A stretch of 44,810 bases of DNA from Phallusia fumigata (taxonomy: Eukaryota; Chordata; Ascidiacea; Phlebobranchia; Ascidiidae): contig QXVZ01020046.1 in assembly GCA_008931825.1 (NCBI GenBank), positions 230,445 through 275,254 of the forward strand, given 5' to 3'. Below, in pieces: positions 12,301 through 22,030 of this stretch. The notes beneath the pieces are model-generated. The model saw only the letters and a list, made by a program, of their open reading frames with translations, did not search any database and was not told the DNA's origin. The translations under genes and the position numbers were made by a program. How positions within the stretch are numbered: position 1 is the stretch's first letter; each line of letters starts with the position of its first letter.

Positions 12301-15300
12301 CGTACGCCACTTGTATAAGTTTTACGTGCTAAACGCATGACATAAAACCATGGGTCGGCAAACATCCCCGAGCCGCGGCCCAAAACCACGATCAGCAGGT
12401 TTCCAGCGGGCCATACTAATTTTCCACAAAAATTATTGTGATGGAACAAAAACATTTATTCACGCATCCGCGTAGATGAAGTTTAGCATTGTGAATCGGA
12501 GCTTTGTTTCCACCTATAATAAACAATTTATTAGAGAGAGTTTCTCACCACTAGGCATTTCGCAAGCGAGCCGTATTATTTTGCTTGGCGGTCCGGATTC
12601 GGGCCATAGGTTCCTGCAACAATGGGGAAAGAATAACACAGTTAAGCTCCACTGTGTAACATTTAGTCCGTTGGTGTTTAGACAAAGGCCACCCACGTGT
12701 CTTTTGATCCATACGAGATGAGCACCGGCCGGACGAAGTCAACATTTCTGGGTTTGTTTCGAAATCAAATAACTTCTTTTTAAGTAAAACTTTCAAACAG
12801 TACTTCCTGTTCTTTGCAGCGCGAAAGACGCCAAAAAGGAGAACAAAGAAAGAAAAACTTTTTGACACGAGTGGATTTTCCTCGGGCAAGAATAAAACAC
12901 ATCTTAATTGTAGGGCTTATAACCTATTTGTTAAATCTGTGGCCGCCGGTTCGTGTAGCATGTAACGTACTGCAAGGCAGCAACGAGCTACAGAGAGCAA
13001 ACCAGATTTAACACAGAAACATAAAGTGACGTTATCGAAAAGTCAAAACTGGAAACATTTGAGATTCAATAAACAAAAACTTTGACGGGTTGTCCATTAC
13101 CTCATGTGTACCGCCATAATACCCCGCGCATGCTCCGCCTACTAGAGCACATGCAGTTGTAGACCATCTCTAATACATGCTTCACGTTCTTTTACTAACG
13201 TTATGAGGCTGTCTCCGCCTTGATGATCGTTTTGGTGCAATTGATTCATTTCACTGATGGAATTTAACTTAACTTCATTTAGCTGCGTCAACCTGTTCTG
13301 ACGTCAGCTGGGTTCAGGAGTATAAGAAAAAGGCCAAAGGCGGAATACCAAGTAAGCCTAAGGCGAAACCTCGCACATACGAACCTAAACATAAGAAGAA
13401 AAGCCCTCCAAGTCTGCATCTGTCCCCGCCCCCCGTCGCTAAGCAACCAAAAAGGAAGGAAACTACTGTTGAAGTTTTCGTCACTTCTGACGAAGAATCG
13501 GTACATTTTTCTGTATTCTCACAGTATGTCATCGTTTTAGGCACATAAAGATCACACAGGAGTTCCGATTTTGTGATATTTCTGTTATGAAAGAGGGCCT
13601 ATAGAGCTGCAACTTACAGCACACTTAAATTAGTCATTGTAATGCTTGTTGCAAATAATAAAAATCGGGTTCGCCAATCAATGGCATTATCAGTTCTTAT
13701 TTATAAAAATAGAATATATTTGACCTTTAGGTCTATTATGGATCTGAAACTAGAATCGTCTGTATTAAGCACCCGTATTTCAGTACGATTTCTGCACTAA
13801 TATACCCTCGGTATATGTTTGCTGATGCAGGTAAAAAAACAACGTTTTTATTTTCAGTCGGCAAGCCCTGAACGAGCGAGAGACAAAATGCCTTCACCCA
13901 ACCATTCCTTCTTCCAAAATGTAAGATGATTGTCAATCTCGGTTTTAAGAATTTTGTCCGAAACGCAATAACTCAAATAGGATGTTTCATGTTCAAATAG
14001 GTTGTCAGCTTTGGGGCGCTTTAAGATTAGGTCCGGGCGTCGCATGATAATTCGGTTTTATAGCTAAAATGGTTCTGTGTCAATAAGTAAAACTGTTATG
14101 TTAAGTGTCTTTATTAAATTCTTATCGCTGGTGTGTCAAGAGTCATTTACGTAAAAACCAATATTCAAGTGATATAGCGGCAATGGCCCGAATGTTAGTG
14201 TTATACCCTGTATCCTATGCTAGTAAAAAATCTTTTAACCAACACTTGCTTTTTTTGAACGTTTGTAACTATGTGTCTTATGTTTCTGACATTCTCTAAT
14301 CCCTCAAACGCATTGTTTTCCGTAGGACCCCCTACTCTTTAGTTTTCCTGCTGATCTCAACAAATCTTTTCATGACATCATTGAGGAAGAGGAAGAAAGA
14401 ATGAGGAGGGAGCCAGATATGATTATCAGCAGTGTATGTTGTAACATCGGTGTCTTAAACTATACTCGGACAACAGATCTTATCGGCCTCTGATAACTTT
14501 TTAATTTTTTTTATTTATGATTTTGGATGTCTGGTTAAATTTGAGTTTTTTTTACAATAAGGTAAACTAGACTCATTTGCCGATCGATACAGTTGGTTAA
14601 AAATGTGTTTTTTTAGAAACATTCAACACCACAGAAGATTTCCCCCTTCAAGTTAACACCGAAGAAAACTCCAGTTGTGATTCACAAAGTTGTACTGACT
14701 CCAATTTCACGGAAATCAAAAGTATATTTTTTGTTAATTTTTGAAACGTTAACCGATGTTGACCAATCTTGCATATACATTAACAATAGAAATGGGTTTT
14801 ACCGCATTAGCTATGTGTTTTAAGCAGAGCCATTTTGTCTAAGTGTTGTTTATGAATTATGTTGGTATTCAGACTTCAAGTAAAACAACACCAACCCAAC
14901 AAGAACTTCAACCAACTCAATATACCCATATTTCGTCCGTCAAAACTCCGAAGATTGCCAAGGTATGTGTGTTAAAGAACGTTTGATGGTTTGCAGGATT
15001 AAGCAGAGCCAGTACCCGAGTTCAAACACAAGGCATGGTCTTGAAGAGTAGCTTACTTCAAAAACAGAACTGCCAGGGAGCTTGCATGTATTGAATGCAT
15101 TGTAATGCAAATGTTTAAATGATCGATGTGCACTGATGATAACAACAGCGATTGTTGAAACGTTTGCAAAACAATAATGTATTTACTACATACAATCTGT
15201 CTGATGGTAGTTATGTTTTTACTTATTAGAAGCTATAACATACCAAGTGAACTTTCCGAACAGTCGATAGCGGCAGTTTTACCAAAAAAAACTGCAGCTG

Positions 15301-18300
15301 ACAAGTTGTTACGTCATATATGTGTGCGACGTAAATTATTGTTACGCCATACATGTGTAATGAACAGTGCTGGATCAAACAGATTTTGGCCTGTCTTTTT
15401 TTTGTTTATTTGTTTGGTTTCTTTTTTTTAGTGAAATGCAGCAATTTGACAGTTTAAATTTGATTAGTGCAATCAGTTGATGTCAATGTTGCCTGGGCAT
15501 TTCCGCCAAAAATGTAATGTCGTGTAGAGTAAGTCATTTAAATGTGGCTTATACTTACTTCACTTCAGACTTTGGAACATGATCAACAACTAAGTGAACT
15601 TGACAACAGTTTTGGCTTGAACCTGAAATGTGATGATGAACCTGTGAACATTAAAGACATTGCATCGATTGTGGAACCATTTGTGGTAACTGATTATTTT
15701 CACTATCACACATCTTTTTTCAAATGTTTTATACTGGGAAGTTTTTATTGTGGGATTAAGTGTTTTCTGTTACTGTTGAGTTGAGTTTATTGGTGAAAGA
15801 AATCGTAGCAACACACTTGCACTAAAACAGTCACCAAGTCGGATAGGGCAGGAGTATCCAAACTTCAGCTAGTACTCGAGTTTTTTTGTGTTTAACACTG
15901 ATTTGTTCAAATTTCGTTGATTTTTAACAACTGCAACTTTATCAATTATTAGATCGAGGGGTTTTGTTTTTGACGGTTGCTGGCTTGCTAGGATTTAAAT
16001 GCATTTTTTGAGATTTGGGTGGGGATTACCTATATTGCAGAACAGAGATCAGGCAAAATTAAACGCAATAAAAAGTCCGAAACAACGTAAGTAAGTTGTT
16101 TTAACGCGGGAAAATGTATGCAAAAATGTGCTCCTGGGTCACTTACGTTGGATAACCCTGCTCAAACCCAAAAGACACTTTGTTTATTTATTGTCTTGTC
16201 CAATATATATCTGTTTGTTTAGGGTCCAATTTCAGAACCAGAACTGCCTTCGTTGGACTCCAGTAGTTTCAAGCGCAAGCAAAACCGGGGCCTGACAAAA
16301 CCAGAAAAAACAGAGGTGAATTTTTATTAGTAAAATAAATAAATCTACATTAAGAACAAATTTTCTGTTTATTTCAGGGGCCGTCGGGGCCGCTGAGGAA
16401 ACTGCCGTCGGCGAAAACTATTAACAGTCGAACACCACAAGAATTTCAGCTCAGCTCGAGTGGACGGAACGAAAAGCAAAATCAAGAGCGAAAACACAAA
16501 AAACGAAAGCGTCGAATATCCTTTATGATTTCGTGTGCGCATGTGCGTAGTTGGGCACTGCTTTAAAACAAGGCGCTTGATAAAAATAGGCTTTTTTCAG
16601 CCCAATCACTAACAACATTAAGAATCGCAACCAAAATACAAGGTCTTAGGGCCATCATTTCAAAGTTTTGGGCTTACAAAGATTAATTTTTTAGCTGTTT
16701 TAAGCCGTTACAAGTCACTGAAAAATTGTAACGGTAAAATCTTACAAAAAAATCGATCTCGGATATTGCAAAGTTAGATTTCCCTCTTTGCAAAACAATC
16801 TACTCACTAGAGCAGTAACCAGTTATCAGAATACTGTTATTATCTTTAACCTGCCCTAATGACGTCACGTGCGTCATTCGCGCTCAAGTTTGTCGGATGA
16901 GAGTTCGGAAGAGGATGAGAGCTACACCGCTAGCTCATCCTCCCGTAAACGATCACGAAAACGACCGAAAAAGCTCGAATTTTCTCTTCTCCAATCACTG
17001 TGAGAAACCGTAGTTTTTTTAATCAGTCGCGAAAATTGAGCAGTCCTAGTTTGCTGTAGGGACAAAAACTGTTAATTTGCAAAAGCTACAATCGTCAACT
17101 TACTTGCATATATGAGTTCGTGTTGCTGATTGGTGTTGTGTTGACGTGGCATATCTCCGAAGATTTTTGTGATATTTTTATGTTGCGTTAATTTTAAACT
17201 TTTTACTGTTTGTTTTACGCAGAAAACTGAAAAAGCAGTTTTGGGGAAACGTCCTTTTTTTAAAATGTATATTTGGGCTGGCTAGATTTTAGAAGTGCTT
17301 ACCTCTTATTCTTAACTAAGATTTACTTTAAAAAAAGGTCGAAACAGTGTGCATTGTCTGCAGCTTAAAGATTTACTTTGACGTGTGACCAAATTCGAAA
17401 GATATGTTAATAGTTTTGTATACGGTACTGATTGATATGACAAATGTTTATGCTTTTTGTATGTTCTATTGCTACGTTAAACTTATCTTGCTCTCATAGA
17501 TCTGGTCCGTCTTCATCTACTTCCAGTCACAGCATCCACAAACCTATCTGCTCATATCAGGTAACAATTTTATGCTTCAAAAAATTCTAAAGAGTGGAAT
17601 GATTGTAACAGGGTTGCCAACCCTAGTATGTGTTTTGTTTTACAATGAAACTGATTTTAACGTCATAACAGGATGATGATGACGTCAGCGACTTCGATGA
17701 CGATGATGAAGTAAAGTGAGTGGTTGATGCACTTGTTGAAACGGAATTAAACAAGGGGCCTTCATTTTACGTCTGAAGCTAAACTGTTGTTTTTATTTCT
17801 AACCTAAAGAAGTCGAGACACCAAGCCCCATATTCGCAACGTATCCGTGTTTTACTTTAATTTTAACGACTCACTTGCGGGTTTTTTTCTGCAGCGTTGC
17901 CATAAGCAAACTTGTCAAAGAAATCGGCGTGGTTTACAAGCAGAAGCGAGCGATGCGTGAACGCCCCATCAGAAATATTTGCAAGGCGATGTCCAAAAAT
18001 TTAACGGATGTAAAACATCTCTGGAAGAAATTCAACATCAAACGGTACGTCTATGTTAGTATGGTGCGATAATCACAAACATAAAACGAACTTATAAATA
18101 GTATGAACTTCAGTATCTTCACTGCTTAAAACGTTTTATTTTTAGGTTAGCTTTTGTAACGTGTTTCTTATTTTTTTTTGTACTGCTTCCTGAACAAATC
18201 ACACCCCTTAGCAGACAAAACCAAAATTTATATGACAGCATTATAACTTGCCTGATCAGCATGCAAGTAAAATAAAAATACCCAATATTATGAAAACATT

Positions 18301-19820
18301 TAAGCAAGATTCTTATATTGCTCGTTTAAAAAGAAAGGTGATTAATTTTGCCCGGTCGCTATATTCCGTTTAAACTACCTAATTTTTTCTCACCGTCTCT
18401 CAATCGTTTATTTACTCTACATCGCCCCTAACGATAGCAAACGTCCCCAGTGGTCCGCTTAGCGCCCAGGTTGAGAAGCGCTGGTGTTTCCCAGGGCAAG
18501 AAACTTAAGCGGCGTTATTCCAACCCGGTCGACCCTATTGGTTGGCCCAAATTGAAGTCACCAAGATCAAAAAATCAAATATAAACTAATTGAACGGAAC
18601 TGCAATATGGCAGGTAGCTTGACAGTGGACTCATTATGAGCAAACGCATTCAGGGGTTGTTCTGTCTCCCGAAGATAATAATAAAACAAGCAAATAAACA
18701 ATAAACAAATCTAACATAACTTGGTACCACCATGAGAAAACAAAATTGGAAATATTGTTCTTGCCATTTCAGTGAAGGGGACTTGGAGTCATTCAAGTAC
18801 AAGTTTTCCAAACTCGCCCGACGTCATTCGGCGTCGGTGAAAAAAATCGGGGCGCTAGAGGGCGCCGCGCAGCGATGTCTGACGTCACTCAACCACCAGT
18901 TCAAGAACCTTCTTAAGAACTCGGTTGACACGTGAGTAGATTTTTAACGGTTTATCAAACTTCTGCAACTAACTGATAAATCAAATGGCTTTTTTGTTGC
19001 TCAAAACCCTGGTTTACTAAACCATATGCAGTCGTTTATTAATGTAGCTGTCAGTTTTTTTAATCTAGCTACTGGAACATTTAGACTTTTGCAATTTGGA
19101 CACAAATTATTCTCTTTCCAGTATGTGGTTGTTTTCAGCAAAGGGTAAAGCTTTCCTGAACCTGGGAAAATGTATATTTGATATACTAGGCCGTAGTTGC
19201 TGGTTTACATAACATGCCAACAATAAACTAATACCTGTAATGGAATCGTCAAGGTGGTAAAGTAGCCTAACCCCTAATGCTAATTCCATTCGTATAGAAT
19301 TCACTTAGCTATAGCTTTGGTAAGTTTGACTTGGGTTTTCCCCAGTTCACTCCGTATTTTCTCTGTTCGGTGCCTCGCACGCTAGTTAACAGCACTTACC
19401 GGCGGTTATTTTACCAACTGTGCTCATTCCAGTAAGTAGTTGCCTAAATACACTGATTTGTCGGGGTACCATAATAATGCCATGCCGATTATGGTGGAGA
19501 ATAGTTCTCACTTGCTGGAACAATACTCGTAATATTCGAAAGATCCCAAACACCCGAAAGAAAGTTACCACAACCAACCAGAATCCGTCTGAAAATAATC
19601 CCTTGTTTTTGTCCCAGTTCTACTAATTAGCACAGTAACAGATACTTACCAATAGCTAAACGCTTACTTGTTGTGCAGCTTGTCAGATATCAAGGAGGTT
19701 CAGTGTCAGCTTGCCGACAACCAGCGCAGATCGGACAAAGAGTTTCAGCTCGCAGTTAGGCAAGTCAACGAGAAAGTTCGCCGGGATTTGGAGAAAATTT
19801 CCCGCAGTTTTAGGTGGTGA
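1141..19820 (+). CDS. SYCP2: Synaptonemal complex protein 2 (SYCP2) homologue, about 42 exons
   Basis: Predicted meiotic chromosome-axis protein. In vertebrates SYCP2 sits in the axial/lateral elements and binds SYCP3 through its C-terminal coiled coil. Exons read by splice sites and phase: 1141-1161, 1418-1537, 1866-1989, 2113-2210, 2330-2437, 2593-2693, 2770-2950, 3255 or 3260-3304, 3357-3551, 3773-3830, 4241-4431, 5079-5174, 5392-5455, 6021-6106, 6490-6586, 6944-7045 or -7071, 7572-7661, 7771-7820, 7901-8041, 8325-8459, 8850-8969, 9044-9094, 9171-9285, 10755-10895, 10970-11031, 11418-11516, 11735-11812, 12056-12151, 13283 or 13318-13500, 13858-13920, 14326-14433, 14617-14721, 14873-14962, 15569-15685, 16223-16315, 16378-16515, 16869-16999, 17500-17560, 17672-17715, 17895-18044, 18773-18931, 19679-19820. 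The sum is about 1,490 residues, close to human SYCP2 (about 1,530). ATG 1141 was chosen because its 7-codon exon ends in frame at GTCAGT and joins LEQSLLKKNGF, matching the vertebrate N-terminus. Uncertain joins: exons 8-9, 16-17 and 28-29. Confidence 0.85.
1306..1384. repeat. Three-copy tandem repeat, period 26
   Basis: Three consecutive units of the form (C/T)A(A/T)AAAGAGTTTTTATTTCATTTAGT occupy this segment. Units 2 (1333-1358) and 3 (1359-1384) differ at two positions and unit 1 is one base longer through a T-run. The repeat lies in intron 1 of the SYCP2-like gene, just before the acceptor of exon 2. Confidence 0.85.
3357..4431 (+). CDS. SYCP2: SYCP2 exons 9-11: Spt16M-like domain (SLD)
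   Basis: Exons 3357-3551, 3773-3830 and 4241-4431 encode about 148 residues. Key stretches are AWIHFCESSRRISLCFPLEG (vertebrate FWIDFNLGSQTLSFYI) and GDIVIVITTKEPL (vertebrate KKLLTIILKNTV). VNELTVVFHP followed by VQKLLTKYF corresponds to KELLLYFDAS and LTQKIFG. The order and spacing match the pleckstrin-like Spt16M domain of SYCP2. Phases 0-1-0 are consistent. The upstream part of exon 9 is discussed under findings because the frame that resembles vertebrate SYCP2 changes at a run of seven T at 3391-3397. Confidence 0.75.
4817..4924 (+). other. Possible additional exon of the SYCP2 homologue
   Basis: An acceptor (TCATCAG) at 4816 and a donor-like GTGACA at 4925 bound 36 open codons with phase 0 at both ends, compatible with insertion between exons 11 and 12. 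The peptide starts LLLVEQSSALS. I see no resemblance to vertebrate SYCP2 here and the donor is weak, so it is not in the main model. Confidence 0.25.
5079..16315 (+). CDS. SYCP2: SYCP2 exons 12-35: Ser/Thr/Lys-rich disordered linker
   Basis: About 24 short exons (50-218 bases) encode a low-complexity segment rich in Ser, Thr, Lys, Gln and Asn, as in the central part of vertebrate SYCP2. Examples are NSSTSTQHNTSQR, KPVKQRKQRKEHSVKK, ILGRKKRISAKGRKK and FSFPADLNKSFHDIIEEEEE. Basic clusters such as KQRKQRK and GRKKR could serve as nuclear localisation signals, and several SP/TP pairs (TPQKISPFKLTPKKTP) are possible kinase sites. The exon ending at 13500 contains WVQEYKKK, a block resembling vertebrate SYCP2. 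Most adjoining exons are phase 0 to phase 0, so alternative exon skipping would keep the frame. Confidence 0.75.
7323..7480. repeat. CAAGTCA-rich degenerate repeat in an intron
   Basis: Several CAAGTCATG(G/T)TG or GACTT(T/A)AGT units plus TTCGTTCGTTCGAG lie in the intron between exons 16 and 17. It resembles the repeat at the start of the window (GACTTGACT units). No coding or splice signals are seen in it. Confidence 0.45.
9419..10000. mobile_element. 582-bp hAT-type non-autonomous element with perfect TSD
   Basis: The element begins TAGGGATGGGCC and ends GGCCCATCCCTA, a perfect 12-bp terminal inverted repeat. It is flanked on both sides by the 8-bp direct repeat CAAACTAT (9411-9418 and 10001-10008). 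Eight-base target duplications and TAGGGATG-type ends are typical of hAT elements. The interior has sub-terminal GAGC/CTCGGTGCTCGACC motifs on both sides and no transposase-like frame, so it is a MITE that would need a transposase from elsewhere. It sits in the intron between SYCP2 exons 23 and 24. Confidence 0.9.
12352..12970. mobile_element. Probable decayed DNA-transposon sequence in a SYCP2 intron
   Basis: The segment opens with GGGTCGGCAAAC followed by GC-rich blocks (GCCGCGGCCC, CCAGCGGGCCAT). It contains a second block (CGGTCCGGATTCGGGCC) near 12590 and ends near GTGGCCGCCGGTTCG (12938-12952). GGTCGGCAAAC and GGCC-rich ends are common in hAT-type elements. I cannot define matching terminal repeats or a target duplication, so boundaries are approximate. 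The 1.1-kb intron between exons 28 and 29 is among the longest of the gene, which fits an insertion. Confidence 0.4.
13090..13180. mobile_element. Fragment resembling the 3' end of the 9419-10000 element
   Basis: The string ending GTTGTAGACCATCTCTAAT recalls the end of the 9419-10000 element (CTTGTAGTTTTGGCCCATCCCTA), and the preceding GCGCATGCTCCGCCTACTAGAGCA parallels its GAGC-rich sub-terminal region. It is probably a fragment of a related hAT-type element. Confidence 0.3.
15146..15222. repeat. Copy of a short dispersed element (GATTGTTGAAACGTTTGCA family)
   Basis: GCGATTGTTGAAACGTTTGCA followed by ACAAT, TGTATTTACTACATACAA and GTAGTTATGTTTTTA matches the copies at 39473-39580, 39748-39855 and 42430-42489. 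Here it lies in the intron between SYCP2 exons 33 and 34. Confidence 0.65.
16378..17715 (+). CDS. SYCP2: SYCP2 exons 36-39: basic cluster and acidic tracts
   Basis: Exon 36 ends in a strongly basic run (ERKHKKRKRR), a likely nuclear localisation signal. Exon 37 carries an acidic-serine block (SDESSEEDE) followed by a second basic run (RKRSRKRPKK). Exon 38 reads SHSIHKPICSYQ, and exon 39 is an aspartate tract (DDDDVSDFDDDDE). Phases are 0, 2, 0 and 2 at the successive ends and all joins fit. This alternation precedes the coiled coil, as in vertebrate SYCP2. Confidence 0.75.
16516..16868 (+). other. Putative U12-type AT-AC intron in the SYCP2 homologue
   Basis: The intron would begin ATATCCTTT, an exact match to the U12-type 5' splice-site consensus, right after codon CGA at 16513-16515. 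Near the 3' end is TCTTTAAC (about 16845), one base from the U12 branch consensus TCCTTAAC, and the intron would end CAC at 16868, 19 bases after the branch adenosine. Joining there gives phase 0 to phase 0 and continues into HSRSSLSDESSEEDE. GT-AG alternatives exist (GTGTGC donor at 16539 with the CTCAAG acceptor near 16888) but both sites are weak and lack a pyrimidine tract. Confidence 0.55.
17895..19820 (+). CDS. SYCP2: SYCP2 exons 40-42: C-terminal coiled coil
   Basis: Exons 17895-18044, 18773-18931 and 19679-19820 encode about 150 residues of heptad-like helix, for example ISKLVKEIGVVYKQKRAMRE, ESFKYKFSKLARRHSASVKK and FQLAVRQVNEKVRRDLEK. The stop is TGA at 19818-19820. In vertebrates this part of SYCP2 forms the coiled-coil assembly with SYCP3, so this is the likely axis-assembly region. 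Phases 2, 2 and 2 agree at all three joins. Confidence 0.8.
18485..18675 (+). mobile_element. 5'-truncated SINE copy
   Basis: From GGGCAAGAAACTTAAGC to CGCATTCAGGGGTTG this matches the body of the SINE at 33361-33625 almost throughout. Shared landmarks are GTTGGCCC, AATTGAAGTCACCAA, ACGGAACTGCAAT, GGTAGC and ACGCATTCAGG. The tRNA-like head is missing. The bases before it (GGTTGAGAAGCGCTGG) look like an hAT terminal repeat instead. It lies in the intron between SYCP2 exons 40 and 41. Confidence 0.8.
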
Positions 19821-20336
19821 TATTCGATCACTTGCCGCCTGGATGTAATTTAGAAATGAAATGACTTAGGCAATTTGATTAAAGCAGTGTTGGAAAACCC
19901 CCTTTCGAGAAAATACCATTTTTATGGTCGCCTAATAAAAACTATTTCTTGTCTGTTTTGACAATAAAACCTCTACTAAAGATGATGTTTGCCCAGTTAA
20001 AACGTTTTCTAAAAACAAATAGCAACAATTGGCCACTAAAACTCGTTAAAAACTGTAGCAATATTGTTTTTCCGTAGTTTAAAACTTTTCTACGATTCTG
20101 CCGCGTTTTGGGTTATTACGGACAATCTACATTATAGCGCAATTAAATCTTTTTGTTGAAATCTGTTTGTTTTACGACTGGTTTTGCTATTTCGGTTTAC
20201 TTGCAGTGTTGTTTAGTTACTTGCGTTGCAGTATTCTTGGGAGCCGAGTATGTGTTAGTTGTGATCTGTTTCTCAGTTTTTGAATTTTTGATTTTTTTGT
20301 TGCAAATCTATCCGTTGTTGTTGTTGTGAAGATTTT

Positions 20337-20342
20337 AATAAA
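20337..20342 (+). terminator. Poly(A) signal of the SYCP2 homologue
   Basis: AATAAA lies 517 bases past the SYCP2 stop codon in a T-rich region and is a plausible cleavage signal. The intervening 3' UTR has no long open frame. Confidence 0.5.
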
Positions 20343-21769
20343 AGTTCAATTTACGATGAGTTAAAAATGTGCCGATTTGGCGTTTGCAAAAACTCTCACA
20401 TGGTGATTTGGTTGCATAGTAATATTGCGAATGTTCTCAATTCTTCAGGTGCTTTTGGTTTGGTTTTGGTTACTTTTGATAGGCATTGGTCAAGAGAAAT
20501 ACTGCAGTTACTTAGTTGAAATTAAGCGACGTGGCAATCTAAACTCAAAAACACATTTAACCTTTGAACCTGCTGCAGTCCAGCCAACCGATACTCTGGT
20601 CCTGCTATCGGCACTCTCGGCAAACTATAGGGCTCCCAATAAACTTTTCACGTATTGCATCGTATTTAGTGACTGGTACTGTATTATTGGAAAAGCAGCA
20701 TATGCTTTTACCTAAAATAGTAGCAAACTCATCCCTGAAAAACAGTTCGTTTGAGGGAAAAATTAATGCATTGGTATGTTCAATTATGTTTGAGCCTCTG
20801 TGGAAAAAAGTTAAAGCAACAAATAGTTATTTACAAAATATCCCAAAAAAGCTTTTATTAGTCGTCATTTTAATGAAGAGTAAACTTTGGCCTTATCGGA
20901 ATTGCTGGGATAATGTTGGCGTAGTTGCTATCATCGGCACCCTTTAGACATTCTTCACAAAGAGCATTTTTGAATCGATAAAATCGGTGGGTTACCAAAT
21001 AGTTTAACTTCTTAAGATTCGACACATTTCAAATTTACACAATAAACGAGAAAATGAAACACACCCTTAAATTGTTAACCTTCAAACTTTCATAGCCGTG
21101 TATGACATAAAAGTGAGTTTCTCCAATAATCGCCTCCTCACTTTAGATTAGAAACATGTTAAATTCCGTTGATCATCATCCCACGTCTTTTGATGACGTC
21201 ATTATAACAATGACATCACGTACTTCATGTTGTATAATTTATACGTTGTTTCTCAAATTTAGACTGTAAATAAATTTCTGTACACAGTGAAAAAGTTCTG
21301 TTGTGTTTCGGGTTTGTAGGTTTTTGAAAGCACGGTCTATAAGAAGTAATCCCGCTTTGCATGGTAAGTTATATAAAATCATTTTCGTGGTTTTCAGTGT
21401 GTGACTTACAAAAAATTTCTTCCACAAAATTTGTTAATTCGTCAAGCCATTCAGTCATGTTGAATGTTGGTTGTCGACATCCTTTTTTCTGCATACACTC
21501 GGTAAAGACGTAGCTTGTTCGTAAATTTAACAAGAATAAAACAACATACGATTTGCATGCGACCTTAGCCTCTTTCTATAGTTTGAATGTTTTGCACTAA
21601 ATTTCTGGTGTTTTCCTGACCGTATGCATGAAAAACCACATTGCCCCGTGTATGTGCTTATCGTGATAATTTTTTAAACATTGTGCAAGTGGCAAGTGGC
21701 GCTGCTCTAGTCAAAGCATTTTACGAAACGTCAGAAGTATTTTAAACCGCTCCAATTACGGCATTTAGC

Positions 21770-22030
21770 GTCGTTAAGCGGTCACCCTCCTACGTTGCTG
21801 GTCGTCGCCGCTTCTAGCCTGAGGTGTCAATCAAATCAGTGAAGTAGGCAACATGTTCTTCAGTCTATAGTTCGCTAATTAAGGCAGGCCGCTAATCGAC
21901 GCTTTGCCGCCGGGCGACTGACAACAACCGGCGCAAAAGAATGTCTAAAGGTCGCGGATAATCAACGCAGCGGCCTCTGACCTTTGCTCAGAATGTTTGC
22001 GGGTCATCACCGACTGACCGATATCTTGTA
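21770..22030. promoter_or_regulatory. GC-rich non-coding block, candidate cis-regulatory element
   Basis: This block is clearly richer in G+C than the AT-rich sequence around it and has stops in all frames. It holds TGTCAATCA (Pbx/Meis-like), TGACCTTTG (nuclear-receptor half-site-like) and several CGC/GCG-rich words. The call rests on composition and single motifs only. Confidence 0.25.

Noticed and set aside
12821-13010. Lys/Arg-rich open frame after a TTTGCAG acceptor
   Set aside because: It could resemble a SYCP2 linker exon, but it lies within probable transposon sequence, lacks a fitting donor, and does not repair the phase to exon 29.
16041-16086. Exon-like fragment with TTGCAG acceptor and GTAAGT donor in the SYCP2 gene
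   Set aside because: It starts in phase 0 but ends in phase 1, and the next exon (16223) must start in phase 0; including it brings an early stop.
20425-20947. Two overlapping open frames of 96 and 127 codons just after the SYCP2 poly(A) signal
   Set aside because: Hydrophobic, low-complexity readings in AT-rich DNA without splice sites, domain or start context; considered chance.
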